Shown in pieces: positions 1-7,612 of a stretch of DNA of 21,775 bases. A program made the translations under genes and the position numbers. Source of the stretch: JADHLK01 sp038131695 (GTDB lineage Bacteria > Pseudomonadota > Alphaproteobacteria > Puniceispirillales > Puniceispirillaceae); contig JAYPQA010000082.1 of NCBI GenBank assembly GCA_038131695.1, forward strand, positions 1 through 21,775, given 5' to 3'. The notes under the pieces are model-generated. The model was not told the DNA's origin. It saw nothing but the letters and a program-made list of their open reading frames with translations, and did no database searches. Numbering within the stretch: position 1 is the stretch's first letter; every line of letters starts with the position of its first letter.

Positions 1-781
1 TTTTTTCTTTCTTCTGGCCAATGCGCGGAGAGGCCGCCAGCAGGGCAGCTGTATAGGGGTGCTGGGGGCGGGTGATGACATCTTCTGCCGGCCCCTCCTC
101 AACCAGCTGGCCAAGATACAAGACCATAATCCGATCCGCGATCTGATGCATGAGTGGCAGATCATGGGCAATAACAATATAGGCCATCTGCCATTGCTGC
201 TGAATATCCTGAAGCAGATTGATAATCTGCGCCTGAATGGATACATCCAGAGCCGAGACCGGCTCATCTGCGATGATGATTTCCGGCTTTACCGACATGG
301 CCCGGGCAATGGCGATGCGCTGTCTTTGCCCGCCGGAAAATTGGGCTGGCCGCCGATCAGCTGCCTCAGCTGGCAATCCGACCGCTGCCAATAAGCCCTG
401 CAGCCGCTCCTCTATCTCATCTGATTTGAGATTTTGCAGCGCTGTCAGCGGTTCTGCAATAATCCGGCGCACAGTCATGCGCGGATCAAGGCTGGCATAG
501 GGGTCCTGAAAGATCATCTGCATGACCTGCCGGAACGGGCGCAATGCACGGCGCGAGAGATGGCTGATCTCTGTGTCTTTCAGCGTGATGCTGCCTTGAG
601 ACGGCGTAACAGCGCGCATCAGCGCCAGCGCCAGGGTTGATTTGCCAGAACCGCTTTCGCCGACCAGCCCCAGCGTCTCGCCCTTGTTCAGTTGCAAAGT
701 GACATTGTCCAGCGCGTGCAAGCGTCCGTTTTTTGTCTCAAATGTAACAGATAGGTTTTTAGCTTCCAGCAAGAGGGTCAT
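1..781 (-). CDS. Peptide/nickel-type ABC transporter ATP-binding protein, DppF/OppF-like (C-terminus cut by window edge)
   Basis: This is the second ATPase of a family 5 (oligopeptide/dipeptide/nickel) importer and powers substrate uptake at the inner face of the cytoplasmic membrane. 260 codons are visible from ATG at 781 and the frame is open to the left edge, so the C-terminus is missing. Walker A reads GESGSGKST (about residues 42-50), the signature is FSGGQRQR, Walker B is IIIADEPVSALD and the H-loop is VIAHDL. The tail ends in the usual HPYTAALLAASP region. A GGAGG site lies 9 bases ahead of the start. The start overlaps the stop of the upstream ATPase gene by ATGA, so the two are translationally coupled. 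The frame has no breaks in the visible part. The substrate cannot be predicted from the ATPase. Confidence 0.93.
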   Translation of the reverse strand, partial: MTLLLEAKNLSVTFETKNGRLHALDNVTLQLNKGETLGLVGESGSGKSTLALALMRAVTPSQGSITLKDTEISHLSRRALRPFRQVMQMIFQDPYASLDPRMTVRRIIAEPLTALQNLKSDEIEERLQGLLAAVGLPAEAADRRPAQFSGGQRQRIAIARAMSVKPEIIIADEPVSALDVSIQAQIINLLQDIQQQWQMAYIVIAHDLPLMHQIADRIMVLYLGQLVEEGPAEDVITRPQHPYTAALLAASPRIGQKKEK

Positions 782-1753
782 TTTGGTTGTCCTCCATGCA
801 AGGCGTGATGACAGGCGGCCTTGCGGCCTGTGCCGGCAGCCAGCAAGGGCGACATTTTTGCACAAGCCCGTTCAGCAAAAGGGCAGCGTTCGCGAAAGGA
901 ACAGGCGGTCCGCTGGGCAGCAGGCGGCGGCGGCTGGCCCGGGATAGGAACCAGACGCTGGCCCTTGCGGCCAAAATCAGGCACCGCCTTTATCAGCCCT
1001 GCCGTGTAGGGATGGCGCGGGTCTGCCAGCACTGAGCCGGTTGGCCCCTCTTCAATGATGCGGCCATGATAGATAACTGAAATCCGGTCTGCTATCTCGG
1101 CCGCCACGCCCAGATCATGGGTGATCATCAGCCCGCCAGCCTCAACCAGCCGACCCCGCAACAGCTCCAATATCTGGGCCTGAATGGTTGCATCAAGGGC
1201 AGTGGTCGGCTCGTCAGCGATGATCAGCTCTGGTCGGTTTTACCAAAGCCAGGGCGATCATAACGCGCTGGCGCAATCCGCCGGAGAGTTGATGCGGGAA
1301 AACGGATAATCTCTCTCTGGCAGCTGGCACGCCCAAAGAGGCCAGCACCGCCTCAGCGATGTCCAAAGCCTCGCCCTTGCCCAACTTTTGATGGCGGCGG
1401 ATTGTTTCGGATAACTGCCCGCCAATGCTGCGAACCGGATTGAGGCCGGTCATCGGGTCCTGAAACACCATGCCCACCGCATTGCCCCGGATCGCCCGCC
1501 ATTTTTTATCCGATAGGCCGAGCAATTCCTGACCATTGAGGCGCACCGAGCCTGACAGGGCCGCAACCCCGGGCGGCAACAAGCCCATGATGCTGAGGGC
1601 GGTCATGGATTTGCCGGAGCCGCTTTCGCCAACCAGACAGAGAATCTCGCCCTTGCGCACGCTCAAATCAACTCTGTCAACGATCAAGGTCGGGTCCTCG
1701 CGCGGGTTGGAAAGCCCTATCTTCAGCCCTTTTATCTCCAGCAAATGGCTCAT
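778..1753 (-). CDS. Peptide/nickel-type ABC transporter ATP-binding protein, DppD/OppD-like (one frameshift)
   Basis: This is the first ATPase of the importer. Two open frames (1214-1753 and the frame ending at 778) join into one 324-residue protein if one base is removed from the GG pair at 1236-1237 (CC on the coding strand). The join then reads VKRPELIIADEPTTALD, an excellent Walker B. Walker A is GESGSGKSM, the signature is LSGGLRQR and the H-loop is MITHDL. The C-terminal extension has HPYTAGL and four cysteines (CSFRERC, a third six residues on, and a fourth before HHAL). This is the DppD/OppD pattern; in at least one mycobacterial homologue such cysteines carry an Fe-S cluster. The corrected length matches the family. 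It overlaps dppC upstream and dppF downstream by ATGA. The frameshift may be a sequencing error, given similar breaks in essential genes here. Confidence 0.88.
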
Positions 1754-2628
1754 GACTGGCGTCCGCTGCTGCGCCTCGATATGGCAGAAATGCCATCACC
1801 GATGAGGTTCAAGGCCACCACTGAAAAGATAATCGCCCCTGCCGGGGCCAGCATCATCCACGGCGCAACTGCCAGATTTTCACGGCTCTCAGACAGGATA
1901 TTGCCCCAGGACGGGGCAGAAAGCGGCACACCAAGACCAAGAAAGCTTAAAGCACTTTCAGCTATCAGCATATCTGCAAAGGTAAAGGCAAACATGGTCA
2001 GCATCGTTGGCCGCAGCGCCGGCAACACATGAAACAGCATGATTTTAAGCCAGGATACGCCAGCCAGATCAGCTGCCAGAACATAATCACGCTTTATAAT
2101 GCTCATCGCTTCGGCAAAAATAACCCGCGCTGAAATAGGCCAGGTGGCCAAGCCAAGCGTCAGGGCCAGCGGCCAGAAACCACGGCCAAGCAGGGCAATC
2201 ACAGTGACCGCAATCACCAGGCTGGGAAAGGCGATAACCGTATCAATAAGCATTCTGATAATCCGCCTTGGCCATCCCTCCATCGACGCGGCAATCAGGC
2301 CAATGACGGTTCCAACAAAAAGGGAAATGCTGGTCGCGACCAGCGCGACACCCAAGGCCCAGGGCATACCGGCGGCCACCCGCCCGGCCAGGGACCGGCC
2401 CAGCTGGTCTGTTCCAAACAGATAGCCATCAATCGACGGGGCTTTGAATCTGGACATCAAACTGCCCGTATTGGCTGATTCCGGCGGATAAAAGCTGAAA
2501 TAGATGGTCAGCAGAACCAGCAGGGCCGCCATCACCAGGCCGGTTACCAGCATGGAATCAGCCCGCCGCGGGTTTGCCCGGCTGAAAAGATGGCGGCGTA
2601 TCAGCCCATAGCCATATTTGCGGGTCAT
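1750..2628 (-). CDS. Peptide/nickel-type ABC transporter permease, DppC-like
   Basis: Inner-membrane permease of the family 5 importer, 292 residues and intact. The N-terminal helix (about residues 25-48, rich in AALLVLL) is followed by the DppC/OppC hallmark YLFGTDQLGRSLAGR, then further membrane helices. The cytoplasmic EAA loop that docks on the ATPase reads ADLAGVSWLKIMLFHVLP. The C-terminal part FLGLGVPLSAPSWG is typical of the OppC/DppC branch. A GGAG site sits 8 bases ahead of the ATG. The start overlaps the upstream permease stop, and the stop overlaps the downstream ATPase start. It should pair with the DppB-like permease to form the translocation pore. Confidence 0.93.
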   Translation of the reverse strand: MTRKYGYGLIRRHLFSRANPRRADSMLVTGLVMAALLVLLTIYFSFYPPESANTGSLMSRFKAPSIDGYLFGTDQLGRSLAGRVAAGMPWALGVALVATSISLFVGTVIGLIAASMEGWPRRIIRMLIDTVIAFPSLVIAVTVIALLGRGFWPLALTLGLATWPISARVIFAEAMSIIKRDYVLAADLAGVSWLKIMLFHVLPALRPTMLTMFAFTFADMLIAESALSFLGLGVPLSAPSWGNILSESRENLAVAPWMMLAPAGAIIFSVVALNLIGDGISAISRRSSGRQS

Positions 2629-3572
2629 TTGGCTGGCTCCGTTGTCCGAAGCCGCGGATCGATCAGGGAAAAGGCAATGTCGGTGACGGCATTGACCAAG
2701 GAGACCAGAATGGCAATGACAAATACCGCGGCCTGAACAACCGGAAAATCAAGCCGCTCAACACTGCTGACCAAAAGCGCGCCAAACCCCGGCCAGGCAA
2801 ATATCACCTCAGTAATCAGTGATCCTGACATCAAAAAGGCGAATTGCGTGCCGATCAGCGCGGTCGCGCCCAACAGGGCGTTGGGCAAGGCATGGCGCAT
2901 CAGCAAGTCACCGTCGCTGGCCCCGCTGGCCCGGGCAGTTCGGATATAATCCTCGGCCATGGCCTCAGAGGTATTGGCAGCGATAATGCGCACCATTTTT
3001 GGCATCAGAAAAGAGGCTAATGTCAGGGCGGGCAAAATCCAGCTGGACGGCCCCTGATTGCCGATTGAGGTCAGCCAGCGCAATTCCACCACGAAAAACT
3101 GAATCAGTAAAAGCCCAACAATGAAGCCGGGAATGCCCTGCAATATGAACACTACAGCATTTGACCATTTGCGTGATTGGGCGGTCGGCCTGAACCCCAG
3201 CCAGGCCCCCAGCGGAACCGACATCAGCGCGGTGATCAGCAAAGCCAGCAGCGCCAGCAGCAGCGTAGAGCCAAGCCTTTCCATAACCATCGTCTGAGCA
3301 TTAATCTGTCCTATCAGGCTGTTACCAAAATCCAAGGAAACCATAGCCGACAGATAGCGCAAATACTGAATGAAAAGCGGCTCATCAAAGCCGTAGCGGG
3401 CGCTGATAAGGGCCACTGTTTCCGCATCCGCCTCCTCGCCAGCCAGAACAGCAGCCGGATCGCCAGAAAGTCGCAACAGGAAAAACAACAGCGTGCTGAT
3501 CGATAGCAGCAAGACCAACAGCTCCAGCCCGCGGCGGGACAGGGCTTGTAAAATGGCATGGCCCCTTGTCAT
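2625..3572 (-). CDS. Peptide/nickel-type ABC transporter permease, DppB-like
   Basis: First permease of the importer, 315 residues and intact. It opens with a strong membrane helix (LELLVLLLSISTLLFFLL, about residues 16-33), followed by the conserved RLSGDPAAVLAG segment and a periplasmic stretch (RYGFDEPLFIQYLRYL) of the DppB/OppB type. The EAA motif reads RTARASGASDGDLLMRHALP, and the C-terminus has VIFAWPGFGALLV and DPRLR. The ATG overlaps the TGA of the upstream VOC gene (ATGA), so the VOC protein is probably made together with the transporter. The ribosome binding site is weak, which fits translational coupling. Confidence 0.94.
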   Translation of the reverse strand: MTRGHAILQALSRRGLELLVLLLSISTLLFFLLRLSGDPAAVLAGEEADAETVALISARYGFDEPLFIQYLRYLSAMVSLDFGNSLIGQINAQTMVMERLGSTLLLALLALLITALMSVPLGAWLGFRPTAQSRKWSNAVVFILQGIPGFIVGLLLIQFFVVELRWLTSIGNQGPSSWILPALTLASFLMPKMVRIIAANTSEAMAEDYIRTARASGASDGDLLMRHALPNALLGATALIGTQFAFLMSGSLITEVIFAWPGFGALLVSSVERLDFPVVQAAVFVIAILVSLVNAVTDIAFSLIDPRLRTTEPAK

Positions 3573-4456
3573 AACACAATCCGTTCAAGCAAGGCCCCGC
3601 CGGGCAGGCGATCGACCTGTATTGAGCTTCCCTGATAGAGCGCAGAGGTACATTTTTGCCCCCGTGCCAGAGGGGCCGGGCTGGCAAGGGTCAGCATAAC
3701 CATGCCGGGGTGCCACTGGCTCTTATCTGTGCGTGAACCGGTCTCAGCTGGATAGGCATCTATCTCAATCAGGCAGCCATCGCCCAGCTGCAGAGAGGAA
3801 ATCCGGATTTCCTGCCCCTCCTCCAGACCCAGGCTCTTTTCTAGCACCGGCACCTTGACCTGACGGTCGGTGACGATCTGGGCGATCCCCTCTGCGGCAA
3901 GCCAGCCCCTGTCCTGTTCCAGATCACCGCTGGCCAGAACCGCAATGAAAGCGCGATCCACCAGCTGGCTGGCCCGGTGAAGATCAAGCGGCCCCTTATA
4001 GGCCCGAATATCTGTCAGATAGGCGACCCCGCCCCCCGGCACCAACATTTGTGCCGCCCGGATGGAAGGATTGCTGCCTAGGGCCCTTGGCGCGCCAAGA
4101 ATTTCAAAACCGGCTGAACAGGCCTTTTCGATCACCAAATCTAGATCCGTTACAGATAATTCAACCGCCGCCCAGCCCAGCGAGGCTAGCGGGCGATCCG
4201 GCCCTGATTCTGTGTCTATTTCTATCAGGCGCACACCGCCTCGCCGCCCGCCCAGCAACACCCATCTTGCACCAGCAAGGCCGGGCGCATCATAGGATTG
4301 TGCCAGCTCCTCCTCCAGCCTGCCTTGCATGACCGGGGCCAGATTGAGCCCGGCCTCCCAGGCTTTGGCAGACCGGTTCAAATCTGGCGTGGCCATGGTT
4401 ACCCAGCAAATCGGGCCACAGGGTCTGGGAACAGGACTCTGCAATGATTCATCCAT
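3569..4456 (-). CDS. VOC/glyoxalase-like protein, probably two-domain
   Basis: A soluble protein of about 295 residues, best assigned to the vicinal oxygen chelate (VOC, glyoxalase/dioxygenase-like) superfamily. Residues about 10-85 (ICWVTMATPDLNRSAKAWEA onward, ending in GGVRLIEID) and about 95-145 (WAAVELSVTDLDLVIEKA, VAYLTDI) look like the beta-alpha-beta-beta-beta repeats of one VOC module. The second half (AFIAVLASGDL, CLIEIDAY) looks like a diverged second module. The metal ligands cannot be assigned with confidence; the E in LIEID is a candidate. The frame is open upstream to 4585, but I chose the ATG at 4456 (MDESL), since the upstream part lies in an AT-rich divergent promoter region and looks non-coding. 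It overlaps dppB by ATGA. It may bind or convert the imported substrate; that is inference. Confidence 0.7.
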   Translation of the reverse strand: MDESLQSPVPRPCGPICWVTMATPDLNRSAKAWEAGLNLAPVMQGRLEEELAQSYDAPGLAGARWVLLGGRRGGVRLIEIDTESGPDRPLASLGWAAVELSVTDLDLVIEKACSAGFEILGAPRALGSNPSIRAAQMLVPGGGVAYLTDIRAYKGPLDLHRASQLVDRAFIAVLASGDLEQDRGWLAAEGIAQIVTDRQVKVPVLEKSLGLEEGQEIRISSLQLGDGCLIEIDAYPAETGSRTDKSQWHPGMVMLTLASPAPLARGQKCTSALYQGSSIQVDRLPGGALLERIVL

Positions 4457-4626
4457 TGAACAAAGATTTGATTCCAATATATAGTTATCATCATTGACAC
4501 TGGGCTGATACGCTGTCAAGGCGGGCCGCCTGCCGGATAAAGGCGCAGGCAGACCAGTAATAACGAGGGCCAAAATGACAGGCAAAAATAAAATACCAGC
4601 ATGGAACAGGGTTTAGGGAGGCGGAG
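4457..4626. promoter_or_regulatory. Divergent intergenic region with a TTGACA/TGTCAA dyad
   Basis: 170 bases separate the minus-strand VOC-transporter operon from the plus-strand methyltransferase. They contain a perfect inverted repeat, TTGACA (4494-4499) and TGTCAA (4514-4519), with 14 bases between. Each arm is also a consensus -35 box on one strand. On the minus strand TTGACA is followed after 18 bases by AATGAT, a 4-of-6 match to a -10 box; no good -10 is seen on the plus strand. An AT-rich stretch (4470-4492) lies between the dyad and the VOC start. The region should hold the promoters for both transcripts, but the exact start sites are not clear. Confidence 0.45.
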
Positions 4627-5737
4627 ATGTCACAATCAGGCGGAAAAGCAAACAGATCACAATCGATTGATGGGTTGCTAGCCTGGCCAGATGACAGCTT
4701 GCCTGTCCTGACAACCTTATTGGCTTTGCGCCGACGATGGATGGCGCATGATTTCACCGAGCTGAGACAGCAATATGAGGCCAGAATAGCCGGCCAGCAG
4801 GCACCGGCAACCCAGGCTGAGGCTGAAGCATTGGTCCAATCCCTGCCCGCGGCGGCTTCTTTCCAATTCATGCACCGGCATATTCAGGATCGCACCTGGC
4901 GGCTGTGTGAGCAGATAGTTGAAACCCGCGAGGAGGAGATTGTCTTAGCCCTGCAACCGGACAAGTCCGATTTGGGTGATTTGCAAGAGGACAGCGCACT
5001 GGCCTATCCAGCTTATTACACCTTTGACTATCACCGCCAGGCAGGTGGCATCTGGCGCGAGGATATCGGGGCGGCGATTTATCTGTTGGGGGCCAGAATT
5101 GTTCATGTGGGCCGCAATTCAGACTTTCAGCTGCATGATCAATTTGTTGATGAGATTGAGCTGGGTCGGGAACCAAAAGCGGATTCTTGATCTGGGATGC
5201 GGCTTTGGCAAAACGACATTTTCGCTCAAAAGGCGCTGGCCGGATGCTGAGGTTGAGGGGCTTGATCTGTCTATTCCCTGTTTGAAGTTGGCCCGCAAGA
5301 TGGCGACCGCCAGAGGGCAATCTATCAGCTGGCGCCATGCTGATATGGAACATCTGCCTGTTGAGGATAACAGTGTGGATTTGGCAGTAATCACCATGGT
5401 GCTGCATGAAATGCCAGAGGCGGCGATTAAGCAGAACTTTGCCGAAGCCTGTCGGGTGTTGCGCCCGGGCGGCACGCTTGTCACCCTGGAGAACAGGCTG
5501 ATTGGCGATCCGTTTCGTGACACGCTGTTGAAATGGTATAGCGAGCTGATTGATGAGCCTTATTGGGAGCCTTATAGACATATTGCGCTGACCGATATGG
5601 CGCAGGAAGTTGGCTTTGCCAAAAACCGCCTTGAGAAATGGTATATTGCGGGCACAGACGGCCCGGCAGCAGAAGCAGACCCCCGCCGCTGGTGCACACC
5701 CTGGGGCCAGCTGATAGCCGAAAAGGGAGAAGCATGA
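4627..5737 (+). CDS. SAM-dependent class I methyltransferase with an uncharacterised N-terminal region (one frameshift)
   Basis: Two open frames join into one 369-residue protein if one A is removed from the AAAA run at 5175-5178; the join then reads EPKRILDLGCGFGKTT. The C-terminal half is a UbiE/Coq5-like methyltransferase: motif I DLGCGFG (about 188-194), an acidic ribose-binding loop in VEGLDLS, DMEHLPVEDNSVDLAV, and the late motif EACRVLRPGGTLV. The N-terminal 180 residues are helical and contain YPAYYTFDYHRQAGGIW; I do not recognise a domain there. An AGGGAGGCGGAG stretch precedes the ATG, which gives a strong ribosome binding site. The stop overlaps the start of the next gene. The substrate is unknown. 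If the frameshift is real, only a headless catalytic domain could be made. Confidence 0.82.
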
Positions 5738-5991
5738 TGACTTATCCAGCCCAACTCCGGGATACACAGATACCAGAGAGCCCTGATATTTCCGTCGGGA
5801 AGCTGCTGGGCACAGCTGATATTGACCGGCTTGCAACATCCTTGCACGGCCTTTTGGAAGAGGTGGCCGGGCTGTCTGTTCGGCTGGCCCAAATTGAAGC
5901 CAAGCTGGAAGGCAAGCCTGAAATGGCCCCGCATGACCTGCAGGAAATTCAGGCCCATGTCGCAAAGCTGGTGGAACGGGTTACTGGCTAG
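5734..5991 (+). CDS. Small hypothetical helical protein, possible coiled coil
   Basis: An 85-residue protein starting at ATG 5734 (or 5737; the first two codons are both ATG). The start overlaps the methyltransferase stop as ATGA, and GGGAGA lies just upstream. Residues about 27-60 (TADIDRLATSLHGLLEEVAG, then SVRLAQIEAKLEG) show leucine/isoleucine spacing of three and four with charged residues between, as expected of an amphipathic helix or short coiled coil. A second helix follows (LQEIQAHVAKLVERV). No signal peptide or membrane segment is seen. I do not recognise a family. Tight coupling to the methyltransferase suggests an accessory or oligomerisation subunit; that is inference. Confidence 0.72.
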   Translation: MMTYPAQLRDTQIPESPDISVGKLLGTADIDRLATSLHGLLEEVAGLSVRLAQIEAKLEGKPEMAPHDLQEIQAHVAKLVERVTG

Positions 5992-6005
5992 ACAGATTGG
6001 CTGAT

Positions 6006-6050
6006 AAAAAACGCCCGGCAAAAAAAACCCGGCACATTGGATGCGCCGGG
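6006..6050 (-). terminator. Strong (possibly tandem) intrinsic terminator after the binding-protein gene
   Basis: On the minus strand, CCCGGCGCAT and ATGTGCCGGG pair (10 pairs with one G-U, 3-base loop, 6028-6050) and run straight into T8 (6020-6027). A second copy of GCCGGGC follows at 6013-6019, then a C-G step and T6 (6006-6011). The left arm could pair with either copy, giving two alternative terminators. It lies 26 bases after the stop of the binding-protein gene. On the plus strand the same hairpin is followed only by CATTTATTT, so it may also stop the convergent methyltransferase transcript, but less well. Confidence 0.85.
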
Positions 6051-6075
6051 CATTTATTTGGTTGAGAGCAGCCTA

Positions 6076-7574
6076 TTATTTGCTGATCATTACATTGTCA
6101 TAATTGACATTTCTGTTTGTGTAGCTAAGGCCGCTGACACCGGCTGCGAGGCCAGTTACATCAACCTGCTCTACCAAAAACAGGGCAGGCAACACATCCA
6201 TTGTTTTGGCGTGCAATTTCTGCAACAGGCCCCGGCGTGCCTCTGGATTGAATTCTTCAAAGGTTGCCTTGAATAAGGGGGTCATGCTCTCATCACAGAA
6301 ATGCGGCACCTTCTTGGCACAGGTCATATAGGTATATGGCCGGATTGTGTCCATGTAGGGGGCGGTGTTCCAGGATGATCCAAACATCTCACCAGGCCAG
6401 GTATTTTTCAAAAAGAAACCCAGCCATTCGGGGAACCGAATCTGCTGCAGTTCAAGCTTGATACCCACCGCTGCGAGATCGATGGCCGCCTGCTGGTAAA
6501 TTTCGCTGTCTGCCGGGAAGGAGCCAACCACCACATGAGCAGTCGCTGAAAAGCCGTCCGGATATCCCGCCTCAGCCAGCAGCTTTTTGGCCTGCTCTGG
6601 ATCATAAGGATAGGATGACAGAGAGGGATCATAGCCAAAGGCTGTTTCGGTGCCAGGCTGGCTGGCCCTTGCCCAGACCGGCCAGCAGCACTCAGCAATC
6701 AGATCCCGGTTCACCGCCAGATTGGCAGCCTTGCGAACCTTCACATTATTGAACGGGCTGTCCGGATTGGCCTCGTTGGTGCAAAGGCAAGACATCACCT
6801 GTGGGCCGGGCTGGCCATCACTTTCATGCCTGCCCCCTAATTTGCGAGATGTTGTCAGGCGAAAAGCCAAAGCCAACATGAATTTGGTTTGATAAAAGCG
6901 CCTGCAGGCGAGCCGCCCGGTCCGGCAGTTCAACAATGGTTATCCCGTCAATTTTGCGCCAGCTGGCTGTGTTAGCCACCAGATTCGCCTCTATTATTGC
7001 CCCAGCTTATCAACCTTGAAGGCCCCAGTGCCAACTGGTGTTTCAGCAAACCCTTCTGGCTCCAAGCTCAGCCCAGGCACGGGCTCAACAATAAAGACCA
7101 GCCCCAGCTTGTTCGGCAATACCGGGTCCGGCCCGAGGTTATAATATCAACTGTCAAATCATTGACTTTTTCAACAGCACTGATATTGCGCACCTCGCCG
7201 CCAACAGAAGAAGCGCGACCTTCCTCAGTCAGCAAATATCCGATTGTGGCCACTACGGCATCTGCGGTCAGTGCCGCGCCATTGGAAAAGGTAACCCCCT
7301 CCTTTAGAACAAACCGCCAGCGGGTAGGCTCGACTGATTCCCAGCTTTTGGCCAATACAGCCTCTGGTCCGCCTGTCGCGCTAATCCGCACCAGCGGATC
7401 AAAAACCGCATCCCATACAAAGACAGATGGCACAGACCGGCCTGTGAACGGGTTGCCCTTGCCGGGCGGCAAATCCCAAACGCCTACCCGCAGCGTTTCA
7501 GCCAACGCCGGGCTGAGCGTCAAGACAAGGCTTGCCGTCCCTGCGAGCATGATTGATTTCATGAATTTCAGCAT
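6076..7574 (-). CDS. Periplasmic substrate-binding protein of a peptide/nickel-type ABC transporter (DppA/OppA family), with several frameshifts
   Basis: This is the extracytoplasmic receptor of a family 5 importer. The N-terminus is a clear Sec signal peptide (KSIMLAGTASLVLTLSPALA, likely cleavage after residue 25). The mature part shows SBP_bac_5 landmarks: LAKSWESVEPTRWRFVLKEG, then VKVRKAANLAVNRDLIAE and YDPEQAKKLLAEAGYPDGF. As given, the frame breaks near 7131, 7000, 6837 and 6809 (one base missing at each), plus a compensating pair near 6691 (missing) and 6666-6668 (extra). Corrected, the protein has 500 residues, the normal size, and the restored segments read well (GPDPVLPNKLGLVF, LIAEVLLAGLGKASQPGT). 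It lies 38 bases behind the FAD dehydrogenase and is closed by a terminator. It probably serves the DppBCDF-like system at 1-3572. Either a decayed gene or, more likely, sequence error. Confidence 0.82.
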
Positions 7575-7612
7575 ATTTTTTCCTCCTTTTTGCTCAATTT
7601 TGTCTTCTTATG

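Noticed and set aside
1214..5178. Programmed ribosomal frameshifting in dppD and the methyltransferase
   Set aside because: No slippery heptamer with a downstream stimulatory structure, and the breaks share the character of those in genes that are never frameshifted.
4868..5965. Long open frame on the minus strand opposite the methyltransferase (365 codons)
   Set aside because: It overlaps a gene with clear methyltransferase motifs, shows no recognisable domain, has a Pro/Arg/Gln-rich composition typical of antisense reading and no ribosome binding site.
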